A DNA stretch of 37,753 nt from NCBI GenBank assembly GCA_964503665.1, contig CAZDAR010000027.1, positions 1-37,753 of the forward strand, in the 5' to 3' direction. The translations under genes and the position numbers were made by a program. Shown here in pieces: positions 17,363-25,619 of the stretch (position 1 is the first letter of the stretch; every line of letters begins with the position of its first letter). Under the pieces are notes generated by a model. The model was not told the origin of the DNA. It was given only the letters and a program-made list of their open reading frames with translations, and did not search any database. The DNA comes from 40-80 sp964503665 (GTDB lineage: Bacteria > Bacteroidota > Bacteroidia > Flavobacteriales_D > Crocinitomicaceae).

Positions 17363-17740
17363 TTATCTGTATTTCAGTATTTTTACGTATTCAATTAATG
17401 CAGAGACTTCTTGATCGGTTAGTTTGTCTCTAAACGGCATCATTCCAGTGGTACTACCATGAAGGATGATTTGTTGCATTTGCATATCGTTCATCATCGT
17501 TTTCTTTAAGTTAGCAGAATTACCCACGCCTTTATCGCCGTTCATTCCATGACAGGATTCACAGTGTTGTAAAAATAATTGTGTAGGCTCAATGGCTGTT
17601 GGCGCTAAATTACCATCTGCTGGCGGCACTAAACTATTGCTTCCAGTAGGAGGATTACAACTCATGAAAAAGATAAAAACAAAGGCCAACCATGGAAGAC
17701 CTTTGTAAGCATATTTATTTATAAACCTCTGAATGCCCAT
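17363..17740 (-). CDS. Lipoprotein c-type cytochrome
   Basis: A 125-residue monoheme cytochrome c. The N-terminal membrane segment ends in the lipobox FFMSC, so Cys28 is probably acylated and holds the protein at a membrane facing the periplasm. The heme motif is CESCH (about 59-63), and MMPF supplies the likely Met axial ligand, as in class I cytochromes. The start overlaps the end of the upstream membrane-protein gene by 22 bases and its stop abuts hflX. The pairing with a His-containing membrane protein suggests a small electron-transfer unit (inference). Confidence 0.85.
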   Translation of the reverse strand: MGIQRFINKYAYKGLPWLAFVFIFFMSCNPPTGSNSLVPPADGNLAPTAIEPTQLFLQHCESCHGMNGDKGVGNSANLKKTMMNDMQMQQIILHGSTTGMMPFRDKLTDQEVSALIEYVKILKYR

Positions 17741-18141
17741 GGAATACCTACTACAACTAATACTAGAGTAATGGTGTAAAATATAAGAATACTTTTATTC
17801 TTTAGTGCAGGAGTGGCTCCTTTCTTCGATTTACTATGGCCAATAGTGATAAGAGCCATTGCAATAACCATGATAAGAATGTGCTCCATTCCAAAGAATC
17901 GTGCTGATTTGTCTGCCATCCATCCTTCACCAAATCCAACTTTGTCGCTGATAAAATAAAGTACTAGTCCTAAAAGAATTTGAATATGAAAAGCAATCAT
18001 CGTAAATAGATTTAGTAATCTATCTTTATTGGTGTATTCATTTTTACTTTTTTTCATTAGGGCATTAACGATAGCAACAACTAATAAAACCAATAGAAGC
18101 CATCTTAGACTTGAGTGCGAATGTGAAAATGCTGTATACAT
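17719..18141 (-). CDS. Small four-helix membrane protein, possible heme b protein
   Basis: A 140-residue protein with four likely membrane segments (about 11-29, 43-63, 84-102, 117-137). Histidines lie at or inside the segment borders: H7 and H9 at the N-terminus, one in AFHIQILLG, one in GMEHILIM and one in TIGHSK. This pattern would suit heme b binding. Similar small proteins occur in other Bacteroidota and are sometimes labelled cytochrome B, but I know of no experimental function. The gene overlaps the downstream cytochrome c gene by 22 bases, which supports a joint redox role. A promoter element lies 30 bases upstream. Confidence 0.7.
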   Translation of the reverse strand: MYTAFSHSHSSLRWLLLVLLVVAIVNALMKKSKNEYTNKDRLLNLFTMIAFHIQILLGLVLYFISDKVGFGEGWMADKSARFFGMEHILIMVIAMALITIGHSKSKKGATPALKNKSILIFYTITLVLVVVGIPWAFRGL

Positions 18142-18171
18142 AATTAAAAATTAAGTTATTAAATATTTAGA

Positions 18172-18179
18172 CAAATATA
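18172..18179 (-). promoter_or_regulatory. -7 element of the membrane protein/cytochrome c/hflX operon
   Basis: On the minus strand this reads TATATTTG, a full match to TAnnTTTG, 30 bases before the ATG at 18141. A TTG lies 23 bases upstream of it, at the long end of the accepted spacing. Confidence 0.5.
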
Positions 18180-18361
18180 GTCATACAAATCAATTGACAC
18201 TACAATTTCTAACGAAACTAATAGAAAATTGTGTAATTAAAAAAATACTAAAACATCTGAAATAACAAAGTGTATTAGATAGAAAACAACTTTAAATTGA
18301 TTTTAAAATACAATTCTTAATAAGTTTCACAAGCGTCCTTCGGAATAACATAAGTTATTAC

Positions 18362-18369
18362 TACTTTTG
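18362..18369 (+). promoter_or_regulatory. -7 element before purL
   Basis: TACTTTTG matches TAnnTTTG and ends 17 bases before the purL ATG. No TTG is present at the expected -33 position. I see no PurR-box or purine-riboswitch fold in the short leader. Confidence 0.45.
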
Positions 18370-18386
18370 TAGGACAAATTTTCAAT

Positions 18387-20621
18387 ATGAGTACCAATTA
18401 TCAACAAGAAGCTACTTTGGAGCAAGCAATTGAGTTAGGATTGCGCGCTGATGAGTTTGAAATGATTAAAGAAATTCTAGGTAGAACGCCGAATTTCACA
18501 GAAACAGCGGTTTATTCCGTCATGTGGTCGGAACACTGTTCGTATAAGAACTCCATTCTTTGGTTAAAGAAATTACCAAAAGACGGTCCTCACATGTTAG
18601 TGAAAGCGGGTGAGGAGAATGCCGGACTTGTTGATTTAGGTGATGGAATTGGCTGTGTGTTCAAAATTGAATCACACAATCACCCAAGTGCATTGGAACC
18701 TTATCAAGGAGCAGCGACTGGAGTTGGTGGTATCAATCGTGATATTTTCACGATGGGTGCTCGTCCAATTGCACAAATGAACTCGTTGCGTTTTGGCGAT
18801 ATTGATTCGGATAAAACAAAATGGTTAGTAGAAGGTGTCGTAAAGGGAATTTCTCATTACGGAAATGCCTTCGGAATACCAACTATTTCTGGTGAGACAT
18901 TCTTTGACAAATCATATAATCAAAATCCATTGGTGAATGCTTTCTCTGCAGGGCTTATCGATACCAAGAAAGTGATTTCAGCAAAAGCAAAAGGAGTGGG
19001 GAATCCTGTTTATATTGTAGGTGCTGCGACTGGTAAAGATGGTATTGCTGGTGCCGCTTTTGCATCGAAAGATATTACAGAAGATTCCGCAAACGATTTA
19101 CCATCTGTTCAAGTAGGTGATCCATTTTTAGAGAAATTGCTTTTGGAAGCAACAATGGAATTAGCTGAAACAGATGCAATTGTAGGAATGCAAGATATGG
19201 GAGCGGCAGGAATCACCTGTTCTTCTAATGAAATGAGTGCTGCTGGAAATGTCGGTATGGACATTCATTTAGATAGAGTTCCGACACGTCAAGACAATAT
19301 GTTACCGTATGAAATTCTTCTTTCTGAATCTCAAGAACGTATGTTGGTGGTGGTTCAAAAAGGAAAAGAGCAAGTGGTGAAAGACATTTTTGACAAATGG
19401 GATTTGAACGCTGAAGAGATCGGTATTGTTACAGATTCAGATCGTGTGAGATACTTTATGAATGGTGAAATGGTAGGAGATGTTCCTGCTGAATCATTAG
19501 TATTAGGAGGTGGAGCACCACAATATGAGCGTGAATACAAAGAGCCAGCTTATTATCAGGAATATAAGAAATTTAAAATAGAATCCGTTTTACAACCGGA
19601 TAACTTAAAAGAAGTAGCTTACTTCTTATTAGGTCACCCAAATATTTGCTCTAAGCTTTGGGTATATGAACAATACGATTCAATGGTTGGAACGAAAACA
19701 ATGACTACGAATCGTCCTTCTGATGCAGGCGTTGTCAATATTAAAGGAACAGACAAAGCATTAGCGATGTCTGTAGATTGTAATTCGCGTTATGTGAATG
19801 CAGATCCTGAAATTGGAACGGCAATAGCTGTTTCTGAAGCAGCTCGGAATATTGTTTGTTCTGGAGGAGAGCCTTCCGCAATAACGAACTGTTTGAACTT
19901 TGGAAATCCTTACAATCCTGAATCCTACTGGCAATTTGTCGGCGCGATTAAAGGAATGTCAAAAGCATGTTTGAAATTTGAAACACCCGTTACTGGAGGA
20001 AACGTTTCATTCTATAATCAGTCTGTTATTGACGGTGTAGAAACACCTGTTTTTCCAACGCCAACAATTGGTATGATTGGATTATTGGAAAATAAAGAGA
20101 ACTTAATGACACTTGATTTCAAACAGAAAGGCGATTTAATCTTTATTTTGGGTGATTCTGTTGACTGTATTGCTTCTTCTGAATATTTGTATTCTTATCA
20201 TAATATAGAAGCTTCACCAGCACCACATTTTGATTTGGATAAAGAATTTGATTTACAACAAACCCTAAAAGACTTGATTCAAAATAATTTGGTGAATGCT
20301 GCCCACGATTGTTCAGACGGTGGATTATTTGTGACTTTAGCTGAAATGTCTTTCCCAAGAGAATTAGGATTTGACATAGTAACCGATTCTGAAGTACGTG
20401 AAGATGCTTTCTTATTTGGAGAAGCGCAATCACGTGTAGTTGTTTCAATTAGTGAAGATCAAGAAGATGAATTTTTGGAATTCATGGCGCAATCAAACGT
20501 TAGCTTTACGTTGTTAGGGCACGTAACAAAAGGAAAATTTGTTATCGACGACGAACATTATGGTTTCTGCGATGAACTAAAGACCATTTATATGGACGCT
20601 TTAGGCAAGAAAATGAAATAA
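18387..20621 (+). CDS. purL: Phosphoribosylformylglycinamidine synthase, PurL subunit
   Basis: PurL performs the fourth step of purine synthesis, turning FGAR into FGAM with ATP and ammonia from glutamine. The 744-residue size is that of the small PurL, which works with separate PurQ and PurS. Neither is in the window. Motifs include WSEHCSYKNS (47-56), ESHNHPSALEPYQGAATGVG from residue 95, and QDMGAAGITCSSNEM and HDCSDGG in the two AIR-synthetase-like halves. No glutaminase domain follows, which confirms the small form. It has its own promoter and terminator. Confidence 0.95.
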   Translation: MSTNYQQEATLEQAIELGLRADEFEMIKEILGRTPNFTETAVYSVMWSEHCSYKNSILWLKKLPKDGPHMLVKAGEENAGLVDLGDGIGCVFKIESHNHPSALEPYQGAATGVGGINRDIFTMGARPIAQMNSLRFGDIDSDKTKWLVEGVVKGISHYGNAFGIPTISGETFFDKSYNQNPLVNAFSAGLIDTKKVISAKAKGVGNPVYIVGAATGKDGIAGAAFASKDITEDSANDLPSVQVGDPFLEKLLLEATMELAETDAIVGMQDMGAAGITCSSNEMSAAGNVGMDIHLDRVPTRQDNMLPYEILLSESQERMLVVVQKGKEQVVKDIFDKWDLNAEEIGIVTDSDRVRYFMNGEMVGDVPAESLVLGGGAPQYEREYKEPAYYQEYKKFKIESVLQPDNLKEVAYFLLGHPNICSKLWVYEQYDSMVGTKTMTTNRPSDAGVVNIKGTDKALAMSVDCNSRYVNADPEIGTAIAVSEAARNIVCSGGEPSAITNCLNFGNPYNPESYWQFVGAIKGMSKACLKFETPVTGGNVSFYNQSVIDGVETPVFPTPTIGMIGLLENKENLMTLDFKQKGDLIFILGDSVDCIASSEYLYSYHNIEASPAPHFDLDKEFDLQQTLKDLIQNNLVNAAHDCSDGGLFVTLAEMSFPRELGFDIVTDSEVREDAFLFGEAQSRVVVSISEDQEDEFLEFMAQSNVSFTLLGHVTKGKFVIDDEHYGFCDELKTIYMDALGKKMK

Positions 20622-20640
20622 AGATATTTTAATAGATGGG

Positions 20641-20671
20641 AAATGGAGATTTTAACGAATCTCCATTTTTT
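20641..20671 (+). terminator. Intrinsic terminator after purL
   Basis: Arms AAATGGAGATT (20641-20651) and AATCTCCATTT (20658-20668) pair perfectly around a 6-base loop, followed by Ts. Confidence 0.9.
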
Positions 20672-20750
20672 GTTATACTAAACATCTTATTCAAATAGAA
20701 CGACATAACCAAATAATGGCTAATTTTACACTTTGTTTTTAAAAACACAC

Positions 20751-21887
20751 ATGAAAAAAATATGGAATAACAAATGGTTTAAAATCCCATTTAATATTTT
20801 ACTCTACGGATTTGCTGCTTATGGTTTCTTCCTAGTTGTTACTTACTTCGCCATGAAATTCCAATGGACGAAGACAAGTGGAATGGTCGATGCTAACAAT
20901 CGTTACTATCAATCGATGCACGATAAATACAACCAAGGTTTTAAGGTAGATAGTATTTCGAGAGAAAAGTATAAAGATGAGCTTTCTAGTCGTTTGATGA
21001 TACTGAATGAATATTACCCATTAAATGCAGAGTACATTTCATCTGTTTATAAAGATACCAAAGATGAACGTTTGGCTTTGCAAATGCTTGATTTGGTTGA
21101 TTTAAGATTACAGAAAAACAAAGAATACGTTACCGATAAAAAGGAGATGATGAAAAAACTGTATTCTAAAGAAAGAGTGACAGGATTAAGTGTTTTTGAA
21201 TGGATGAATGTGGATGAATGGAAATACTTCAAAGAAGCGGTAGCGAAAGACAAAAAATGGATTGATTCAGCGGCAAATGTTGCTGGTGTTGAAGCTAGAA
21301 CCATTGTAGCGTGTTTAGTGGGTGAACAAGTTCGATTATTCAATTCACGAAGAGAGCGTTTTAAAGAATATATTGCTCCGTTGAAGAACTTAGCATTAGA
21401 AACCAATTTGTCCTATGGAGTCACTGGAATTAAGGAAAGCACTGCGATACGAATTGAAAACTATTTGAAGGACAAAAATTCCGTTTTTTATTTAGGAGAA
21501 GATCACGAACATTTACTGGATTACGATACACTAAGAACATACAACAATACGATTAATGATACAATGAGCGTCCGACTACAACGTTTAGTTCAATATAGCA
21601 ATCACTATTATTCATATCTGTATACAGCGTTGTATATTAAGCAGATAGAAGCGCAATGGCGAAGAGCTGGGTTCCCAATTGATGATAGACCTGAAATTTT
21701 AGCTTCCTTGTTTAATTTAGGCTATTATAAATCTGCTCCGAAAAAAGATCCGCAAGTAGGAGGTTCTTACTTTAAAATTAACGATGTGGAATATACCTTT
21801 GGTTCTGTCGCGTATGAATTTTATTATTCAGGAGAAATGGCCGATTTATTTCCTTTTCATCCCAATAAATTTAAAAAATTAGATTAA
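20751..21887 (+). CDS. Membrane-anchored lysozyme-like protein, paralogue 2
   Basis: A 378-residue protein. The frame extends upstream to a TTG at 20733, but the ATG at 20751 gives the more natural start, with a basic N-terminus (MKKIWNNKWFK) before the membrane segment (about 12-34). It shares its whole length with the product at 14854: WTKTSGMVDANNRYY (39-53), the candidate catalytic Glu192 in CLVGEQVR, SYGVTGI (221-227), FNLG (321-324), VGGSYF, and AYEFYYSGE (354-362). The shorter C-terminus ends soon after LFPF. The downstream VanX-type dipeptidase starts 2 bases after its stop, which adds contextual support for a cell-wall role. The exact reaction is unproven. Confidence 0.62.
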   Translation: MKKIWNNKWFKIPFNILLYGFAAYGFFLVVTYFAMKFQWTKTSGMVDANNRYYQSMHDKYNQGFKVDSISREKYKDELSSRLMILNEYYPLNAEYISSVYKDTKDERLALQMLDLVDLRLQKNKEYVTDKKEMMKKLYSKERVTGLSVFEWMNVDEWKYFKEAVAKDKKWIDSAANVAGVEARTIVACLVGEQVRLFNSRRERFKEYIAPLKNLALETNLSYGVTGIKESTAIRIENYLKDKNSVFYLGEDHEHLLDYDTLRTYNNTINDTMSVRLQRLVQYSNHYYSYLYTALYIKQIEAQWRRAGFPIDDRPEILASLFNLGYYKSAPKKDPQVGGSYFKINDVEYTFGSVAYEFYYSGEMADLFPFHPNKFKKLD

Positions 21888-21889
21888 AA

Positions 21890-22657
21890 TTGAAGTGCTT
21901 TCTACCGCTTATTGCTGTTTTTATTTTATTTTCAAGTTGCCATTCTCAATCGACGCAACAGCAAACATCAATTCCAAATAAGGGGTTCCACAAAGAATTG
22001 GATACGCTTGCTCAAATTGAGAAAAATGAAGAAAAGACCATGAAAAAAGGAATCGATTTAAGTATCAAAAACCCTGGATTAGTGGATGTTCAAATAATCG
22101 ATTCAACGATTCGAGTTGAATTGCGTTACGCAACAACCAACAACTTTATGGGAGCTATCATGTATGATTCCATCGATCGATTGTTTTTGCAGCGCGATGT
22201 GGCTCTTAAGTTGAAGAAAGCGCAGGAAATCTTAAAGAAAATTCATCCAACGTATAGTTTACTCGTTTATGATGGTGTTCGACCATTAAGCGTTCAACAA
22301 AAGATGTGGGACGCGTTGGATAGCATTCCAGTAGCTGAACGCGGAAAGTTCTTGTCCAATCCTAAAAACGGGAGTATTCACAATTATGGTGCGGCAGTTG
22401 ACCTTACGGTTTGTGATGAAAATGGTATTCCACTTGATATGGGTGCTGATTATGATGATATTCGTAAAATTGCCTATCCATCGATGGAACAAGTGTTTCT
22501 TCAAAAGGGAGAATTAACGCAGCAACATATCACCAATCGAAAGCTTTTAAGGAGTGTTATGAGTCAAGCTGGATTCTATAACATACAAACAGAGTGGTGG
22601 CACTTTAATTTGTGTTCACGAGATGTCGCGAAAGCAAAATATAAGTTGATTCAGTAG
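21890..22657 (+). CDS. VanX/DdpX-type D-Ala-D-Ala dipeptidase lipoprotein
   Basis: A predicted zinc D,D-dipeptidase of 255 residues. The M15D family includes VanX and DdpX, which cleave free D-Ala-D-Ala. The zinc site is complete: His164 and Asp171 in SIHNYGAAVD (162-171) and His238 in EWWHFN, with catalytic Glu235 and the substrate-binding Arg131 (DGVRPLS). The start is TTG at 21890: it yields MKCFLPLIAVFILFSSC, a full lipoprotein signal with Cys17 acylated. The first in-frame ATG (residue 51) would remove the signal. Coupling to the lysozyme-like gene (2-base gap) explains how a weak start could work. No vanH/vanA-like genes are nearby, so this is probably wall recycling rather than vancomycin resistance. 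Confidence 0.85.
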   Translation: MKCFLPLIAVFILFSSCHSQSTQQQTSIPNKGFHKELDTLAQIEKNEEKTMKKGIDLSIKNPGLVDVQIIDSTIRVELRYATTNNFMGAIMYDSIDRLFLQRDVALKLKKAQEILKKIHPTYSLLVYDGVRPLSVQQKMWDALDSIPVAERGKFLSNPKNGSIHNYGAAVDLTVCDENGIPLDMGADYDDIRKIAYPSMEQVFLQKGELTQQHITNRKLLRSVMSQAGFYNIQTEWWHFNLCSRDVAKAKYKLIQ

Positions 22658-22702
22658 AGTGATTGCAATTTCTGAATTGTTTTATATTGATATTGAAAGA
22701 AT

Positions 22703-22749
22703 CCTCCGCGAACTTTGCGCCTCCTTTGGGTCATTACGGTTAAAAACGT
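22703..22749. repeat. Likely relic of a flavobacterial intergenic repeat
   Basis: Between two convergent genes lies a patch clearly richer in G+C than its surroundings, with CTCCGCGAACTTTGCG near its start and TTACGGTTAAAAACG at its end. It resembles, from memory, dispersed intergenic sequences of Flavobacterium-type genomes built from AACTTTGCG units. No second copy is visible in this window, so it is a degraded or single copy here. Confidence 0.35.
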
Positions 22750-22785
22750 ATCTTCATCCTCCACTTGTCTCATCGTTTGCGTAAG

Positions 22786-24198
22786 CTAAAAAACCAATAA
22801 AGCTATCCCGAAAATAAAGAAGCCAACTACAAAAATAACAAAACTATACGGTAACAATTGTTGTGGTTTCAATTTTGTAATTCCCAACAAGGGTAACGCC
22901 CAGAAAGGTTGTAGCATATTCGTCCATTGATCACCATACGCCATGGCAAGAATAGTTTTGGGTAAATCTGCGCCTAGCTGTTTGGCTGTTTCTATGATAA
23001 TTGGTCCTTGAATTGCCCATTGACCACCGCCACTTGGCACAAACATATTGACCAATCCAGCACTTAAAAAAGTATAAAGTGGTAAGGTGTAATCGGTTGC
23101 TATTTGAGTAATTGAATTGGAGAATATCGCTATCAATCCACTGCTTTGCATGATGGCTAAAATTCCGAAATAAAGAGGAAATTGAATTAAAATTCCAGCG
23201 ACATCACCGATAGCCGTTTGCAATGCATTAGAGAATTTAGTAATGGTTTGATGCAACACCAAAGACAGACCTAAAAAGATGAGGTTGATGTAATTCAATT
23301 GGATAAAACCTAGCGAACTATTGCCAGTGAAAGTAACCGCTTTATAAATCCCAATAAGCAAGATAGTAATTCCTAAACTGATACCTAAAACACGACTGAA
23401 ATCTAACCGTTCTGCTCCTTGAATTTTTTCGGTAGGTAAATTTTCATTTGTAGAATCTAGTGCTAGTTGAAAAACAGGAATTTGCTCGTTTTTCTTTCTT
23501 CGTGCAATCAAAAAGAGCACCGTAGGAATAAGGATGAGACAAGCAAGTGCCACAGTGACATTAAGCCCAGAACCAATCGTCGCTTCAAAAGGAACGCTAT
23601 TCGGATATTTCCCAGCAATTTTAGCATGTTGCATCATTTCGGGAATGTAGCCTTCTTCCATCGATTTTGTCGTCGAACTTCCGGATAAGCCACCGTGCCA
23701 AACCATCATTGTTGCATAGCCAGCAGCTCCGACTAAGCCATAATTAAGCGGTTTATTTTCACGTGAAAATTTCTCACCAACTTTTCGAGCGATGATAGCC
23801 CCAAAGATTAATCCCAATCCCCAATTGATGAATCCTAATGTAATTGCTCCTAAAGCCACAACGATGACACTAGAGGCGGTTGTATTGCAATAGTGTAATA
23901 AAGCGTTTATCAAGCGATTAGCAGCAGGTGTTAGTGCTAAAATATGACCGAGCACTAAGATGAGCATCATCTGAAAGGCAAAGTATAATCCTCCAGCGGA
24001 ATTATCCCACAAACCATCTTCCCATGATAGAACTAATTTCAGAAAGTAGTCGACGTGAGAATCAGTCACTGGTTTGGTAACTAATTGCGCAATTAAAAGC
24101 GTAATAAGAGTGAGTAGAATAGCAATGGTAAAAGGGCTCGGAAGAATACTTTTGAATATTCGAATAATCTTAGCTGATTGTTGTTCCTTTTTTGCCAT
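22786..24198 (-). CDS. atoE: Short-chain fatty acid transporter, AtoE family
   Basis: A 470-residue inner-membrane permease with about 11-12 hydrophobic segments. AtoE-family members take up short-chain fatty acids such as acetoacetate or butyrate. Family-like stretches are LPSPFTIAI near the N-terminus, FINWGLGLIFGA and MMVWHGGLSGS in the centre, and MFVPSGGGQWAIQGP near residue 380, a conserved loop. It is the last gene of the long leftward run, 41 bases after the nitroreductase gene. No thiolase or CoA-transferase genes adjoin, so the substrate is uncertain. Confidence 0.85.
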   Translation of the reverse strand: MAKKEQQSAKIIRIFKSILPSPFTIAILLTLITLLIAQLVTKPVTDSHVDYFLKLVLSWEDGLWDNSAGGLYFAFQMMLILVLGHILALTPAANRLINALLHYCNTTASSVIVVALGAITLGFINWGLGLIFGAIIARKVGEKFSRENKPLNYGLVGAAGYATMMVWHGGLSGSSTTKSMEEGYIPEMMQHAKIAGKYPNSVPFEATIGSGLNVTVALACLILIPTVLFLIARRKKNEQIPVFQLALDSTNENLPTEKIQGAERLDFSRVLGISLGITILLIGIYKAVTFTGNSSLGFIQLNYINLIFLGLSLVLHQTITKFSNALQTAIGDVAGILIQFPLYFGILAIMQSSGLIAIFSNSITQIATDYTLPLYTFLSAGLVNMFVPSGGGQWAIQGPIIIETAKQLGADLPKTILAMAYGDQWTNMLQPFWALPLLGITKLKPQQLLPYSFVIFVVGFFIFGIALLVF

Positions 24199-24239
24199 GT
24201 GTTTTCAATGCGCTTCTCTTGAATAATATTATTTAAAAA

Positions 24240-24824
24240 TTATTTCCATTCGGTGACATATTCCAATGGTTTGCGATGTGCTTTTGGCCATTCAATGGAA
24301 GGATAACCGATGTAAAAAACACCCACGCATTTATCTTTTTCACCTATTTTTAAAAATTCTTTAAAAGCATCTAATCTTGCTATTCCTGGAGTCGCCCAAA
24401 ATCCACCTAATCCATAAGCTGTACAAGTGAGATACATATTCTGAACGGCACATGCAACAGCCATCGTTTCATCTTCTTCACTAATCTTTTCCTTTTCATC
24501 GCGCTTCACTATAAGTGCAATGACTACAGATGAATTAAGAGGACGATTGGTCAGTTTCGCAATCTTCATCTCATTCTGCTTTTCAATAGGTGTGTTTTCA
24601 AGGTATAGCTTTACCAATTGCTCGCTCAACGTTTTTCTACTTTCTTCACTCATGAAAACTTGAAAACGCCACGGTTGTGTATTTCCGTGAGTAGGCGCCC
24701 AAAGTGCATTATTCAAAATGGTCTCCACTTGATCTTTAAGCACCTTTCGTTCAGAATATTGTTCTGGATAGATGGTTCTTCTATCTTTGATTAATTGCGT
24801 GATTTCTGATAAATTATATTTCAT
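24240..24824 (-). CDS. Nitroreductase-family flavoprotein
   Basis: A 194-residue FMN-dependent oxidoreductase of the nitroreductase fold, closest in layout to the small YdjA-like group. Residues 15-16 (RR in DRRTIYPEQY) and APTHGNTQPWRF (43-54) are the FMN-binding parts. The family GLGGFWATPG segment is near residue 139. The true substrate is unknown. Its start overlaps the lpxH end by 11 bases, implying translational coupling. Confidence 0.88.
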   Translation of the reverse strand: MKYNLSEITQLIKDRRTIYPEQYSERKVLKDQVETILNNALWAPTHGNTQPWRFQVFMSEESRKTLSEQLVKLYLENTPIEKQNEMKIAKLTNRPLNSSVVIALIVKRDEKEKISEEDETMAVACAVQNMYLTCTAYGLGGFWATPGIARLDAFKEFLKIGEKDKCVGVFYIGYPSIEWPKAHRKPLEYVTEWK

Positions 24825-25617
24825 CGCCTTGAATTATTGTGTGATTAAAAGGTGTGATTTTGTTTTCTTTCCATTGGACTAACTGAAAGCCATTTTCATC
24901 AAAGATACCAAACGTATTGTAATAAAGCCATTCCCCCAAATTGTAATAGGTTGCTTTATTCCCGATGTTTAATTTTAAGGGTAAATGACGGTGTCCAAAG
25001 ATATAATAATCATGGTGCTTTTGTTCTTCTTTCCGTAGACAATATTGATAGAGCCATTCGTCTTCTTTTCCTAAATACACTCTATCAGAAGTGCCAGTTG
25101 ATTTTCGACTTTTATAGGAAGACCAATTGGCTAAACCGATACCGAAGTTTGGATGAAAACGTGCGAAAATCCATTGACAAATTTTGGAGTCAAAGAATTT
25201 CTTCAGTAGTTTATATTTTACATCACCAGGACCAAGTCCGTCACCATGACCGATTAAGAATGATTTACCTAAATAGTCTATTTCGATAGGTTTACGTATG
25301 AGTTCTACGCCTAATTCTTGGGGTAAATAATCGAAAATCCACATGTCGTGATTGCCCGTAAACCATTTAACGGGAATACCACTATCGGTAAATTCGGCTA
25401 TTTTTCCTAAAAAGCGAATAAAACCTCTTGGAGCAACACTTTTGTATTCAAACCAAAAATCAAAAATATCACCTACAAGGTATAGTTCTTGACAATTTTC
25501 TTTAATCGTATCTAATAAAGTACAAATTTTAATTTCACGCTTTCGGCTCTCTATTTCGTCGGGTGCACCCAAGTGGAAATCGGAAAGAAAGTATATTTTT
25601 TTTGAAGGCTTGTCCAC
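24814..25617 (-). CDS. lpxH: UDP-2,3-diacylglucosamine diphosphatase (LpxH type)
   Basis: This peripheral inner-membrane enzyme hydrolyses UDP-2,3-diacylglucosamine to lipid X and UMP in lipid A synthesis. The 267-residue product has the calcineurin-like metallophosphatase motifs in order: Asp13/His15 in SDFHLG, Asp50 in GDIFDFW, Asn89/His90 in GNHDMW, His124 in GHGDG, and GHRH near 216. The start is GTG at 25617, two bases after the upstream stop. No ATG lies before SDFHLG, so GTG is needed. LpxK, a later enzyme of the same pathway, is in the same leftward run. Confidence 0.88.
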   Translation of the reverse strand: MDKPSKKIYFLSDFHLGAPDEIESRKREIKICTLLDTIKENCQELYLVGDIFDFWFEYKSVAPRGFIRFLGKIAEFTDSGIPVKWFTGNHDMWIFDYLPQELGVELIRKPIEIDYLGKSFLIGHGDGLGPGDVKYKLLKKFFDSKICQWIFARFHPNFGIGLANWSSYKSRKSTGTSDRVYLGKEDEWLYQYCLRKEEQKHHDYYIFGHRHLPLKLNIGNKATYYNLGEWLYYNTFGIFDENGFQLVQWKENKITPFNHTIIQGDEI

Positions 25618-25619
25618 AA

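Noticed and set aside
21890..22657. Vancomycin-resistance gene cluster (vanX)
   Set aside because: The enzyme belongs to the VanX/DdpX family, but no vanH-, vanA-like ligase or VanRS genes accompany it; wall recycling is the simpler reading.
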